DNA of 6,047 bases from Thiotrichaceae bacterium (lineage in GTDB: Bacteria > Pseudomonadota > Gammaproteobacteria > Thiotrichales > Thiotrichaceae): NCBI GenBank assembly GCA_027030285.1, contig JALVFC010000006.1, positions 1 through 6,047 of the forward strand, given 5' to 3'. Shown here piece by piece: positions 1 through 5,870 of the stretch. The notes under the pieces are model-generated. The model saw nothing but the letters and a program-made list of their open reading frames with translations, was not told the origin of the DNA and searched no databases. The position numbers and the translations under genes are program-made. Position 1 is the first letter of the stretch, and each line of letters begins with the position of its first letter.

Positions 1-168
1 TTCACCAGGGCTGCTCGGGATATCAGCAAGGTGCCGATGAATCGGATCAGAGTATGTTGCTGCTGCAAACTCGTCCAGAGGACTCACAGCCTTGATGTGG
101 CTTGCAATACCGTTATTGCAAAACAGGCTGATGACATTGAGTAATAGTAAACGGGAAAGGCTCTTCAT
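1..168 (-). CDS. N-terminal part of an unrecognised exported protein (cut by window edge)
   Basis: Reading the minus strand from the ATG at 168-166 gives 56 open codons up to base 1, so only the amino end is present. The protein begins MKSLSRLLLLNVISLF, with a short basic start followed by a hydrophobic stretch (about residues 6-16) and a small-residue region (GIAS, about 20-23), which is the layout of a Sec signal peptide. The visible mature part (about residues 28-56) is hydrophilic and includes LDEFAAATYSDP. An in-frame TGA lies three codons upstream of the ATG, so the start is well fixed if the gene is real; the ribosome binding site is weak (only GAG about 8 bases upstream). A cysteine at residue 17 does not sit in a good lipobox. 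I do not recognise the family. It diverges from recQ, so the two are probably transcribed separately. Confidence 0.55.
   Translation of the reverse strand, partial: MKSLSRLLLLNVISLFCNNGIASHIKAVSPLDEFAAATYSDPIHRHLADIPSSPGE
102..121. repeat. Perfect 8-bp inverted repeat inside the first gene
   Basis: TTGCAATA (102-109) is followed by CCGT and then its exact reverse complement TATTGCAA (114-121). It lies within the coding part of the exported-protein gene, over codons for CNNGIA. The same GTTATTGCA nonamer recurs in inverted orientation at about 206-214 in the intergenic region. It could form a small hairpin or be a binding site, but chance plus coding constraint is a fair explanation. Confidence 0.3.
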
Positions 169-353
169 AGTGACTCACAGTAGGGAGGATGGTTGATGCG
201 ACTCCTGCAATAACAGCTTGCAGTATGTAAAATCGCCCCAAACCATAAAAGCCCACCAAAGACTATCCGCAGCCGTTTTATGACAGAAGGCAGTTTGCGC
301 GCTTTGCTCTGAAAAAACTTCATATCCAGCCATCTATCCTCTATATTTCCAGC
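169..353. promoter_or_regulatory. Divergent intergenic region between the exported-protein gene and recQ
   Basis: This 185-base stretch must contain the promoters of two divergent genes. I find no convincing pair of -35 and -10 boxes for either. On the recQ side, the best -10-like hexamer is TATATT at 342-347, only 6 bases before the recQ ATG, with no good -35 partner. TTGCGC at 295-300 is a possible -35, with CATATC at 321-326 too far away (20-base spacer). No terminator, tRNA or small gene is evident here; the open minus-strand frame across it (165-428) has no family resemblance and overlaps recQ. Confidence 0.4.
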
Positions 354-2564
354 ATGCAAATGACATCCAGCACCCCCACAGCCCTCGAAGTTCTTACCAG
401 TATTTTTGGTTATGACCAGTTCCGACATAATCAGGAAGCGATTATTCAGTCATTAATTCAAGGTGAGGATGCCTTTGTACTCATGCCAACAGGTGGAGGA
501 AAGTCACTTTGCTACCAGATACCTGCTTTGGTACGACGTGGTGTTGGCATTGTTGTGTCACCACTAATAGCACTGATGCAGGATCAGGTTGATGCACTGC
601 GACAGCTAGGGTTACGAGCAGCTTTTCTGAACTCCTCCTTGTCATTTATGGAAAAACAGGATGTGGAGCAAATGCTGCTGCGAGGCGAGCTGGATATTCT
701 GTATGTTGCCCCGGAACGCTTGCTCACTGAGCCCATGCTCAACTTGCTGGATCAATGCCAGATTTCACTGTTTGCCATTGATGAGGCGCATTGTGTCTCG
801 CAATGGGGGCATGATTTCCGCAAGGAATACCAGCAACTCAAACAACTTGCGCAGCGTTTCCCCAATATTCCCCGCGTAGCGCTCACAGCAACGGCGGATG
901 CACGTACCCGCCAGGAAATTCTTGAACAGCTCAATCTGCAACAGGCAGGCGTTTTTATTAACAGCTTTGACCGCCCCAATATTCATTACACCATTGCGGA
1001 ATCTGGCAGTAATGCGCGCCAAAGCTTGTGGCGTTTTCTTGAGCAAAAACATCCAGAAGATGCTGGCATTATTTACTGTCTGTCACGCAAAAAAGTAGAA
1101 AGCACCGCCGACTGGCTGATGCAAAAAGGCCGCCTGGCACTACCCTATCATGCAGGCATGACACAGCAGCAACGCAGGCAGAACCAGATGCGTTTTCTGC
1201 GCGAGGAAGGGGTGATTATTGTTGCCACCATTGCCTTTGGCATGGGTATCGACAAGCCAGATGTGCGTTTTGTAGCACACCTGAGTCTGCCTAAAAACAT
1301 TGAATCCTATTATCAGGAGACAGGACGTGCCGGGCGTGATGGACAGCCCGCAGATGCCTGGATGAATTATGGCTTGCAGGATGTCATTTTTATGCGCCAG
1401 ATGCTTCAGGACTCGGATGCACCGGAACAGATCAAGCGAGTAACCCAGTTTAAACTCCACGCTTTACTGGGCTTGTGCGAACTGTCCACCTGCCGCCGTC
1501 AGGCACTGCTTGCCTATTTTGACGAGGAAATGAAAGAGCCTTGCGGGAATTGCGACAACTGCATCAACCCACCCGAAACCTGGGACGCTACCAAAGCAGC
1601 ACAAATGGCACTGTCCTGTGTGTACCGCACCAACCAGCGCTTTGGCGTCACCTATGTCATTGACATTCTGGTTGGCAAAACAGACAAACGTATTGCCTAT
1701 AACGGGCATGACAGGATTAGTACCTGGGGTATCGGCAAGGACTATACACAGGTTGAATGGCGTGGCATTTTCCGTCAACTGCTGGCAATGGGCTATCTGC
1801 AAACCGATATGGAATACGGCACCCTGAGCCTGACAGAAAAGTCTCGTTCCCTGCTGCGTGGTGAGGAAACCTTTTTCGCACGCAAACAGCGCAAAGCGGA
1901 AAAGGCAAGCCGCCAGCATGCGACAAAACAGTCTCGCACACGCCTGGCAGAGAAGGATCAGGAACTACGCGAAGCACTACGCCAGCTACGTGCCCGACTT
2001 GCCCAGGAACAGGGAGTCCCACCCTATGTTATTTTCCACGATTCCGTGCTGGATGACTTGGCTGGTTACCGCCCTGCAACTGATGCGGCATTCCTTTCGA
2101 TTCATGGCATTGGGCAGTCGAAACTTGAAAAATATGGCGAGCTCTTTATGGAGGTTATCCGTCAGCATCCACCTGCAGATACACCGCCACAGCCCATTCA
2201 TGATGAACAATATTTGGAGGATGCACCACGAGTTACAAGTTTGAGTGATACCGTAAATATTTCCCTGAATATGCTAAAAACAGGCATGGATATTGATACC
2301 ATTGCCAAAGAACGTGGCTTAAAATCTACCACCATCCTGTCACACATGGCAGATGCTATCAGTATTGGCAAACTGGAGCGCAAGCAGGTACTCAACCTAA
2401 GCGATGGACAGCTGGAGGAAATCGAATCTACTGCAAGGTTTCTGAATCTAAGCTGGGGAGAAAATCTCAAGCCACTTTACGAAACACTGGAAGCACAGTG
2501 GGATTATGGCACGCTGAAGTGCGTTGTCGCTGGCATGCAGACACCTGGGGAAACATATGAGTGA
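354..2564 (+). CDS. recQ: ATP-dependent DNA helicase RecQ (long form with C-terminal HTH-like domain)
   Basis: A 3'-to-5' superfamily 2 DNA helicase of recombination and stalled-fork repair, acting in the cytoplasm on the nucleoid. Visible motifs: motif 0 around residues 19-30 (FGYDQFRHNQEA), Walker A MPTGGGKS at 44-51, DEAH at 143-146, the RecQ-specific aromatic loop CVSQWGHDFR at 147-156, LTATA at 177-181, ATIAFGMGIDKPDVR at 291-305 and motif VI QETGRAGRDG at 321-330 with its arginines. Zn ligands are C380, C397, C400 and C403. An RQC winged-helix region follows (about 408-505), then a basic linker (about 508-535) and an HRDC domain (about 536-605, PPYVIFHDSVLDDLA). Residues about 625-720 resemble the RecQ C-terminal helix-turn-helix domain (DIDTIAKERGLKSTTILSHM), which makes it some 125 residues longer than the roughly 610-residue E. 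coli enzyme. All key residues are present. No Shine-Dalgarno is visible before ATG 354; the second ATG at 360 is equally possible. Confidence 0.97.
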   Translation: MQMTSSTPTALEVLTSIFGYDQFRHNQEAIIQSLIQGEDAFVLMPTGGGKSLCYQIPALVRRGVGIVVSPLIALMQDQVDALRQLGLRAAFLNSSLSFMEKQDVEQMLLRGELDILYVAPERLLTEPMLNLLDQCQISLFAIDEAHCVSQWGHDFRKEYQQLKQLAQRFPNIPRVALTATADARTRQEILEQLNLQQAGVFINSFDRPNIHYTIAESGSNARQSLWRFLEQKHPEDAGIIYCLSRKKVESTADWLMQKGRLALPYHAGMTQQQRRQNQMRFLREEGVIIVATIAFGMGIDKPDVRFVAHLSLPKNIESYYQETGRAGRDGQPADAWMNYGLQDVIFMRQMLQDSDAPEQIKRVTQFKLHALLGLCELSTCRRQALLAYFDEEMKEPCGNCDNCINPPETWDATKAAQMALSCVYRTNQRFGVTYVIDILVGKTDKRIAYNGHDRISTWGIGKDYTQVEWRGIFRQLLAMGYLQTDMEYGTLSLTEKSRSLLRGEETFFARKQRKAEKASRQHATKQSRTRLAEKDQELREALRQLRARLAQEQGVPPYVIFHDSVLDDLAGYRPATDAAFLSIHGIGQSKLEKYGELFMEVIRQHPPADTPPQPIHDEQYLEDAPRVTSLSDTVNISLNMLKTGMDIDTIAKERGLKSTTILSHMADAISIGKLERKQVLNLSDGQLEEIESTARFLNLSWGENLKPLYETLEAQWDYGTLKCVVAGMQTPGETYE
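2547..2564 (+). promoter_or_regulatory. recQ/namZ-like overlap with translational start of the second gene
   Basis: The second gene's ATG (2557-2559) lies inside the end of recQ, whose stop is TGA at 2562-2564, an 8-base overlap reading ATGAGTGA. A purine run GGGGAAA (2547-2553) lies just upstream and can serve as a modest ribosome binding site. An upstream TTG at 2524 in the same frame is open but would add 11 residues (LACRHLGKH) unlike the family. The arrangement suggests translational coupling and one transcript. Confidence 0.7.
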
Positions 2565-3777
2565 TACTTTCAAACTGGGCATTGACCGCTTACTAACAGA
2601 AGCTGATCTACGACTCCCATTACAAGGCAAGCGCATAGCACTGCTGGCACACCCTGCATCCCTGACCAGCGACTTTATCCCGAGCATCGATGCACTCGCA
2701 GTCAGCGAGGACATTAACCTGGTGTGCTGTTTCGGCCCACAGCATGGGCTACGCGGAGATAAGCAGGACAATATGGAAGAAACCCCGGATGAGCTTGATA
2801 GCAAACATGGCATTCCGGTGTACAGTCTGTACGGCAAGGTACGTCGCCCAACTGCCGAAATGCTGGACAACTTTGATATTCTGCTCGTCGATATTCAGGA
2901 CGTAGGCTGTCGTATCTATACCTTTATCACGACGTTATTCTATCTGCTGGAAGATATTAGCCAGAGTAACAAGGAAGTCTGGGTACTGGATCGCCCCAAC
3001 CCCGCCGGACGAGAAATCGAAGGTCTGACACTGGAACCCGGAGAGGAAAGTTTTGTCGGTGCAGCCCCCATCCCCATGCGCCATGGTCTGACACTGGGTG
3101 AAGCCGCTCTGTGGTATGCCCATTTCAAGAAGCTGGATGTCAAGCTGACAATCATTGAAATGCAGCACTACAGCCTGCAAACCGCGCCCGGCTATGGCTG
3201 GCCGCAGCAACAGTTATGCTGGGTCAACCCCAGCCCCAATATTGCCACACTGAATGCTGTCAGAACCTACCCGGGAACCGTCATGCTGGAAGGCACAACA
3301 CTCTCGGAAGGCAGAGGCACAACGCGCCCACTGGAACTGTTCGGCGCACCCGGCCTGGATATTCCACAACTGCTGTCAAACATGCAACAACTGGCTCCGC
3401 AGTGGTTACAGGGTGTACGCATTCGTGAAGCCTGGTTTGAACCCACCTTTCATAAACACCAGGGCAAGCTGTGTGCTGGCATCCAGTTACACACCGATTA
3501 TCCTGATTACCAGCCGCAAGCTTTCAAGCCTTATCGCTTTATGGCACTGTTTCTAAAAGCCATACGCCAGCTCTATCCAGATTACTCCCTGTGGCGGGAC
3601 TTTCCTTACGAATATGAGTTTGAGCGACTGGCATTTGATGTGATAAATGGCGGCGGCTACTTGCGGCAATGGATTGATACAGCAGAGGCTGATATAGCAC
3701 AACTGGAAGCCAGATTAACCGCCGATGAGGAACAATGGCGGGAGCAAATACAGCCGTTTTTGCTCTATCTTTCGTAG
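2557..3777 (+). CDS. DUF1343 / NamZ-family putative exo-beta-N-acetylmuramidase
   Basis: A 406-residue protein of the DUF1343 family (glycoside hydrolase GH171), whose characterised member, NamZ of Bacillus subtilis, removes N-acetylmuramic acid from non-reducing ends of peptidoglycan fragments. Conserved blocks in order: FGPQHGLRGD at 59-68, GIPVYSLYG at 85-93, DVGCRIYTFITTL at 115-127, LDRPNPAG at 144-151, PIPMRHGLTLGE at 171-182, NPSPNI at 224-229, YPGTVMLEGTTLSEGRGT at 238-255 and GAP at 263-265. Length and C-terminus (PFLLY) fit a complete protein. Two points are odd. It starts MSDTFKLGIDRLL with no signal peptide or lipobox, unlike secreted NamZ, so it may act in the cytoplasm, perhaps on recycled fragments (inference). 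The PEHG block I recall from other members reads PQHG here, and whether that touches the active site is unknown to me. The stop TAG lies in the first arm of the repeat at 3773. The activity itself is inferred from family only. Confidence 0.88.
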   Translation: MSDTFKLGIDRLLTEADLRLPLQGKRIALLAHPASLTSDFIPSIDALAVSEDINLVCCFGPQHGLRGDKQDNMEETPDELDSKHGIPVYSLYGKVRRPTAEMLDNFDILLVDIQDVGCRIYTFITTLFYLLEDISQSNKEVWVLDRPNPAGREIEGLTLEPGEESFVGAAPIPMRHGLTLGEAALWYAHFKKLDVKLTIIEMQHYSLQTAPGYGWPQQQLCWVNPSPNIATLNAVRTYPGTVMLEGTTLSEGRGTTRPLELFGAPGLDIPQLLSNMQQLAPQWLQGVRIREAWFEPTFHKHQGKLCAGIQLHTDYPDYQPQAFKPYRFMALFLKAIRQLYPDYSLWRDFPYEYEFERLAFDVINGGGYLRQWIDTAEADIAQLEARLTADEEQWREQIQPFLLYLS

Positions 3778-3852
3778 CCTGGATGCAATCCGGGGAAAGT
3801 CACACGGCTGATGTTTTTCTACACCCTGTTCCCGCATTGCATGCAGGCTACG
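3773..3852. repeat. 80-bp imperfect inverted-repeat element (GTAGCC...GGAT...CCGGG type)
   Basis: The left arm, 3773-3797, begins CGTAGCCTGGATGCAATC and ends CGGGGAA. The right arm, 3829-3852, reads TTCCCGCATTGCATGCAGG then CTACG and is its reverse complement with two mismatches and one missing base. A 31-base centre (3798-3828) separates them. The arms could pair into a long hairpin; there is no U-run after it, so it is not a standard intrinsic terminator. The TAG at 3775-3777 in the left arm is the stop codon of the NamZ-like gene. The left arm's core recurs in the same orientation at 5305-5330. This looks like a REP-like or MITE-like dispersed element; no coding capacity is seen. Confidence 0.75.
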
Positions 3853-3946
3853 GTCTATACTTCGTTTAACAACACTCCTCACTATCGAGCAGCAGATCTG
3901 CCTGTTGATGGATCGCGGTATGGCTATCGAAGACGAAGCCCGAGCT
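3853..3946 (+). pseudogene. Remnant of an Abi_2 (AbiD/AbiF-like) gene, N-terminal piece only
   Basis: From 3875 the plus strand reads LLTIEQQICLLMDRGM then AIEDEARA, the typical opening of Abi_2 abortive-infection proteins (general pattern: K-P-x-L-T-x-x-Q-Q-I-x-L-L-x-x-R-G-M-x-I-x-D). Just upstream, in a frame one base off (3853-3873), is VYTSFNN, which matches the family's usual lead-in (PFNKP-like), so a single-base indel near 3874 is likely. Similarity stops at the ARA codons (about 3946), where the family would continue with a Y-L-x-x-x-x-Y-Y-R-L block; the sequence there becomes the antisense of the aldo/keto reductase fragment. About 30 codons of roughly 300 remain, so it is non-functional. 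The family call rests on remembered consensus and a short stretch. Confidence 0.55.
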
Positions 3947-4218
3947 AATAACGATCCCCGGCCGGCTGAAATGTCTTTGAAAAACGGTCGAGATCCTCGA
4001 TATCGGCGGCTGGCAGCGCGAGTTCCATCGCGTCCCAATTCTTGCTCCAGGTAGTTCAACCAGCGTGTACCGGGTATCACTGCAACCTCCGGTTTACGTG
4101 ACAACAACCACGCCAGCGACAGCTGCGCAGCAGTAACCGAATTTGCTGCCGCGACCTCCTGTATCTTGTCACTCAGCAGCCGGTTGTGCTGTATCGCCTC
4201 ATCCTGGAAACGGGGATA
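3945..4218 (-). pseudogene. C-terminal fragment of an aldo/keto reductase gene, frameshifted
   Basis: Minus-strand reading from about 4218 gives YPRFQDEAIQHN, then VTAAQLSLAWLLSRKPEVAV and IPGTRWLNYLEQ. This is the end of the aldo/keto reductase barrel; IPGTR is the NADPH-phosphate-binding segment. At about 4041 one extra base breaks the frame. Skipping it restores NWDAMELALPAADIEDLDRF and a normal family ending AGDRY with a TAG stop at 3947-3945. So about 90 codons of a usual 320-330 are left; the whole N-terminal part with the catalytic Asp-Tyr-Lys-His set is missing. Upstream of it lies the end of the membrane-protein gene, whose TGA (4223-4221) overlaps the first recognisable codons. Without the frame correction, the open frame runs on antisense into the NamZ-like gene and is meaningless there. 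The subfamily resembles AKR13-type oxidoreductases, a guess from the C-terminus. Confidence 0.85.
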
Positions 4219-4220
4219 AC

Positions 4221-5177
4221 TCAATACCTTTCCACCACCTGTACACCCCTCGCACGCAGTGCGTCTATGCATCGCTGTTCGTTAATACGGTTTCGACCGG
4301 AAAAAAGTGGGTATGCTTGACCATTCTTGAGCACGATCTTGTAGAAAGGCTCCTCCTTGATGCTATTATTTGTGTAGTCGTCCGAGTCCGGAAGGAGCTC
4401 GTCGATCCTCTCTATCTCGTCAAGTCTGCATGAAAAGCTCTTCTCTCCTGTGCTTTTGGGAGTTTCGTAGAGGAAGTTCTTGTCATCTATGACGATGTAC
4501 CACGCGCTTTTGTCTGCCATAAGCCGCATGGAGACTATAAACTCATAGAATCCAATGAGCATAAAGCACACGCCAAGCCATTTGACTACTTTTTGTAAGA
4601 AAGGTATCTCTATAGGGTTAAGCGGGGGAGAAGGATACACATACGCTACTGCTCCGATGACGGCAAACAGCAATGCAAAGAGCAGGTTGACATGACCGGC
4701 ATGCGAGGCTTTTTGTGTATAGGTATAGCTCTCATAGGCGGATTGGGGGATGCGTTCGGTCAACTCAACTGTTTTGTCCATAATCTTTTGTGCTGCCTGC
4801 TTTGCATACTTGTAAATAAACCTCTGATAGATCGCTCGCACAAGCCACCCAGAAAACGCGCCCGCAAATGCTATAACGACTCCAAATCCCATCCAAAGTT
4901 TCTGCTCTCCGTTTCCAAAAAAGCAGGAGTAGAAAGCCGTACCGAGATAGCCCCCAACCACAAAGAGCAGCGCCTTTGCCAAGCTGTTTGTCATCGCGAT
5001 ATAAAAGGCAAGCAATGTTGGCAAGAATATGGCGATATAACTACTTACGGGAGTTCCGTATATCTCGGTAACTCTAAAGAGCTTGGTGATGACTAGCCAA
5101 TAGAGCACCCCGACAATGATACCAGTGGTTAATGCAACAATGTGGTTTATCTTCTTTGTCATATAGTTACTTAACAT
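4221..5177 (-). CDS. Unrecognised six-helix membrane protein with soluble C-terminal domain
   Basis: An intact 318-residue protein that I do not recognise. Hydrophobic segments lie at about 11-33, 45-63, 67-86, 96-117, 162-181 and 197-216. A charged loop (about 118-160) separates helices 4 and 5. The last roughly 95 residues are soluble, with alternating short hydrophobic strands (WYIVIDDKNFLYE, FYKIVLKNGQAYPLF) and an end helix (RINEQRCIDALRARG). That pattern recalls the PH-like domains at the tail of small bacterial membrane proteins (inference). The start is uncertain: GTG 5183, ATG 5177 (GCGGG upstream) or ATG 5162, the last giving MTKKINHIVALTTG, a natural basic lead into helix 1. The gene stands alone, is more A/T-rich than its neighbours (37% and 45% G+C in two 60-base lines against about 52% in recQ) and ends on the aldo/keto reductase fragment, all consistent with horizontal acquisition. 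Confidence 0.75.
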   Translation of the reverse strand: MLSNYMTKKINHIVALTTGIIVGVLYWLVITKLFRVTEIYGTPVSSYIAIFLPTLLAFYIAMTNSLAKALLFVVGGYLGTAFYSCFFGNGEQKLWMGFGVVIAFAGAFSGWLVRAIYQRFIYKYAKQAAQKIMDKTVELTERIPQSAYESYTYTQKASHAGHVNLLFALLFAVIGAVAYVYPSPPLNPIEIPFLQKVVKWLGVCFMLIGFYEFIVSMRLMADKSAWYIVIDDKNFLYETPKSTGEKSFSCRLDEIERIDELLPDSDDYTNNSIKEEPFYKIVLKNGQAYPLFSGRNRINEQRCIDALRARGVQVVERY

Positions 5178-5228
5178 TCGCACCCGCTTCTATCACGTAA
5201 AGTAGAACGCGCCATATGCTTTATCGTG

Positions 5229-5253
5229 GAAGCCTGGGATGAGAATTTCCGGG
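5229..5253. repeat. Possible degenerate copy of the palindromic repeat
   Basis: GAAGCCTGGGATGAGAATTT followed by CCGGG resembles the core GTAGCC(C/T)GGAT..TCCGGGG with several changes. CCTGGGA and TTTCCGGG can pair imperfectly. It lies between the membrane-protein gene and the clearer copy at 5305. The rest of the 5178-5355 intergenic stretch shows no gene or clear promoter. Confidence 0.3.
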
Positions 5254-5304
5254 TCTATTAATCAGTTATTGGCAGAAAGCTTTGCCGATGAAAGTGGATA
5301 CTCC

Positions 5305-5330
5305 CGTAGCCCGGATTCATTCCGGGGGAG
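5305..5330. repeat. Second copy of the GTAGCCCGGAT palindromic repeat
   Basis: The stretch begins CGTAGCCCGGATTCATTCCG and ends GGGGAG, matching the left arm of the element at 3773 in the same orientation. It is itself a hairpin: CCCGGA (5310-5315), loop TTCAT, TCCGGG (5321-5326), with an outer CTCCC (5301-5305) able to pair with GGGAG (5326-5330) in an alternative fold. It sits 26 bases beyond the stop of the FKBP gene, so it could stabilise or end that transcript, though no U-run follows on the minus strand. Confidence 0.7.
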
Positions 5331-5355
5331 TTGCATCGAAGCCAAGTCGTTACAT

Positions 5356-5838
5356 TTATTTCACACTGATTAACTCAACATCAAAGATCAACGTCGCATT
5401 CGGTGGAATAACACCACCAGCACCGCGTTCACCATATGCCATCTCTGCCGGAATGATCAGTGTACGCTGCCCGCCTTCTTTCATGCCTGCGACACCCTCG
5501 TCCCAGCCCTTGATGACACGCCCGGCTCCGAGCGGAAATGAAAAGGGTTGTCCACGGTCATGTGAACTATCAAACTTTGTTCCATGATGGTCGGCACGAT
5601 TGGCATCATAAAGCCAGCCGGTGTAATGCACAGTAACCGTTTGTCCTGCTTTGGCTTCTGCTCCCGTGCCAGGCCTGGTGTCTGTTTTTACCAGTGTAGC
5701 GGGCTGGCTGCTCTCTGCGGTGGCTTTTGCTGCTGTTTCCGCTGCCGCTTGCTTGTCTGAATTACCGGGGTTACAGGCTGTGAGCATAACAGCAAAAGAT
5801 GCGGTGGCAGCAAATGCTGTCAGGTGCTTAATATTCAT
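5356..5838 (-). CDS. FKBP-type peptidyl-prolyl cis-trans isomerase, predicted lipoprotein
   Basis: A 160-residue folding catalyst that isomerises Xaa-Pro bonds in the cell envelope. The N-terminus MNIKHLTAFAATASFAVM leads to a lipobox L19-T20-A21-C22; the residue after Cys is Asn, not Asp, so outer-membrane sorting is likely if the Lol rules hold. An Ala-rich linker (about 30-47) joins a single FKBP domain (about 50-160). Residues equivalent to the FK506-binding pocket are present: Y72 (VHYTGWL), F89 and D90 (KFDSS), F99 and F101 (PFSF), V108 and I109 (RVIKGWD), W112, Y135 (MAYG) and F152 (LIFDVEL). A roughly eight-residue insert (ANRADHHG, 79-86) precedes TKFDSS. No dimerisation domain of the Mip or FkpA type is present. 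AGGA (5851-5848) lies nine bases before the ATG, a good ribosome binding site. It follows the partial gene at 5871 by 32 bases, suggesting a shared transcript. Confidence 0.95.
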   Translation of the reverse strand: MNIKHLTAFAATASFAVMLTACNPGNSDKQAAAETAAKATAESSQPATLVKTDTRPGTGAEAKAGQTVTVHYTGWLYDANRADHHGTKFDSSHDRGQPFSFPLGAGRVIKGWDEGVAGMKEGGQRTLIIPAEMAYGERGAGGVIPPNATLIFDVELISVK

Positions 5839-5847
5839 ATAGAGATT

Positions 5848-5852
5848 TCCTT
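5848..5852 (-). promoter_or_regulatory. Ribosome binding site of the FKBP lipoprotein gene
   Basis: On the minus strand AAAAAGGAAATCTCTATG places an AAGGA core nine bases ahead of the ATG. It is the best ribosome binding site in the window and fixes this start. Just upstream, CTATATT..AATATGATAG (5871-5888) is an imperfect palindrome that overlaps the stop codon of the preceding gene; its meaning is unclear. Confidence 0.75.
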
Positions 5853-5870
5853 TTTGAAGTAATTTTACGC

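Noticed and set aside
165..428. Minus-strand open frame of 87 codons across the recQ promoter region
   Set aside because: No family resemblance, it overlaps the recQ start, and it ends over the start of the better-supported exported-protein gene in another frame.
1464..1919. 151-codon minus-strand open frame inside recQ
   Set aside because: It lies wholly antisense to conserved RecQ domains (Zn and RQC region), has no ribosome binding site worth noting, and has shadow-like composition.
3773..3852. Reading the inverted repeat as an intrinsic terminator
   Set aside because: The loop is 31 bases long and no run of T follows the right arm; a dispersed repeat element explains it better.
3715..4272. 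A 185-residue minus-strand open frame taken as one gene
   Set aside because: Only the part from about 4218 to 4041 resembles a protein (aldo/keto reductase). The rest is off-frame after a one-base shift and runs antisense through the Abi_2 remnant and repeat into the NamZ-like gene.
4692..5096. 134-codon plus-strand open frame
   Set aside because: Antisense shadow of the membrane-protein gene, whose product shows clear alternating helices.
5305..5330. CRISPR-like repeats
   Set aside because: Only two clear copies 1.5 kb apart with no regular spacing or spacers; they match a dispersed palindromic repeat instead.
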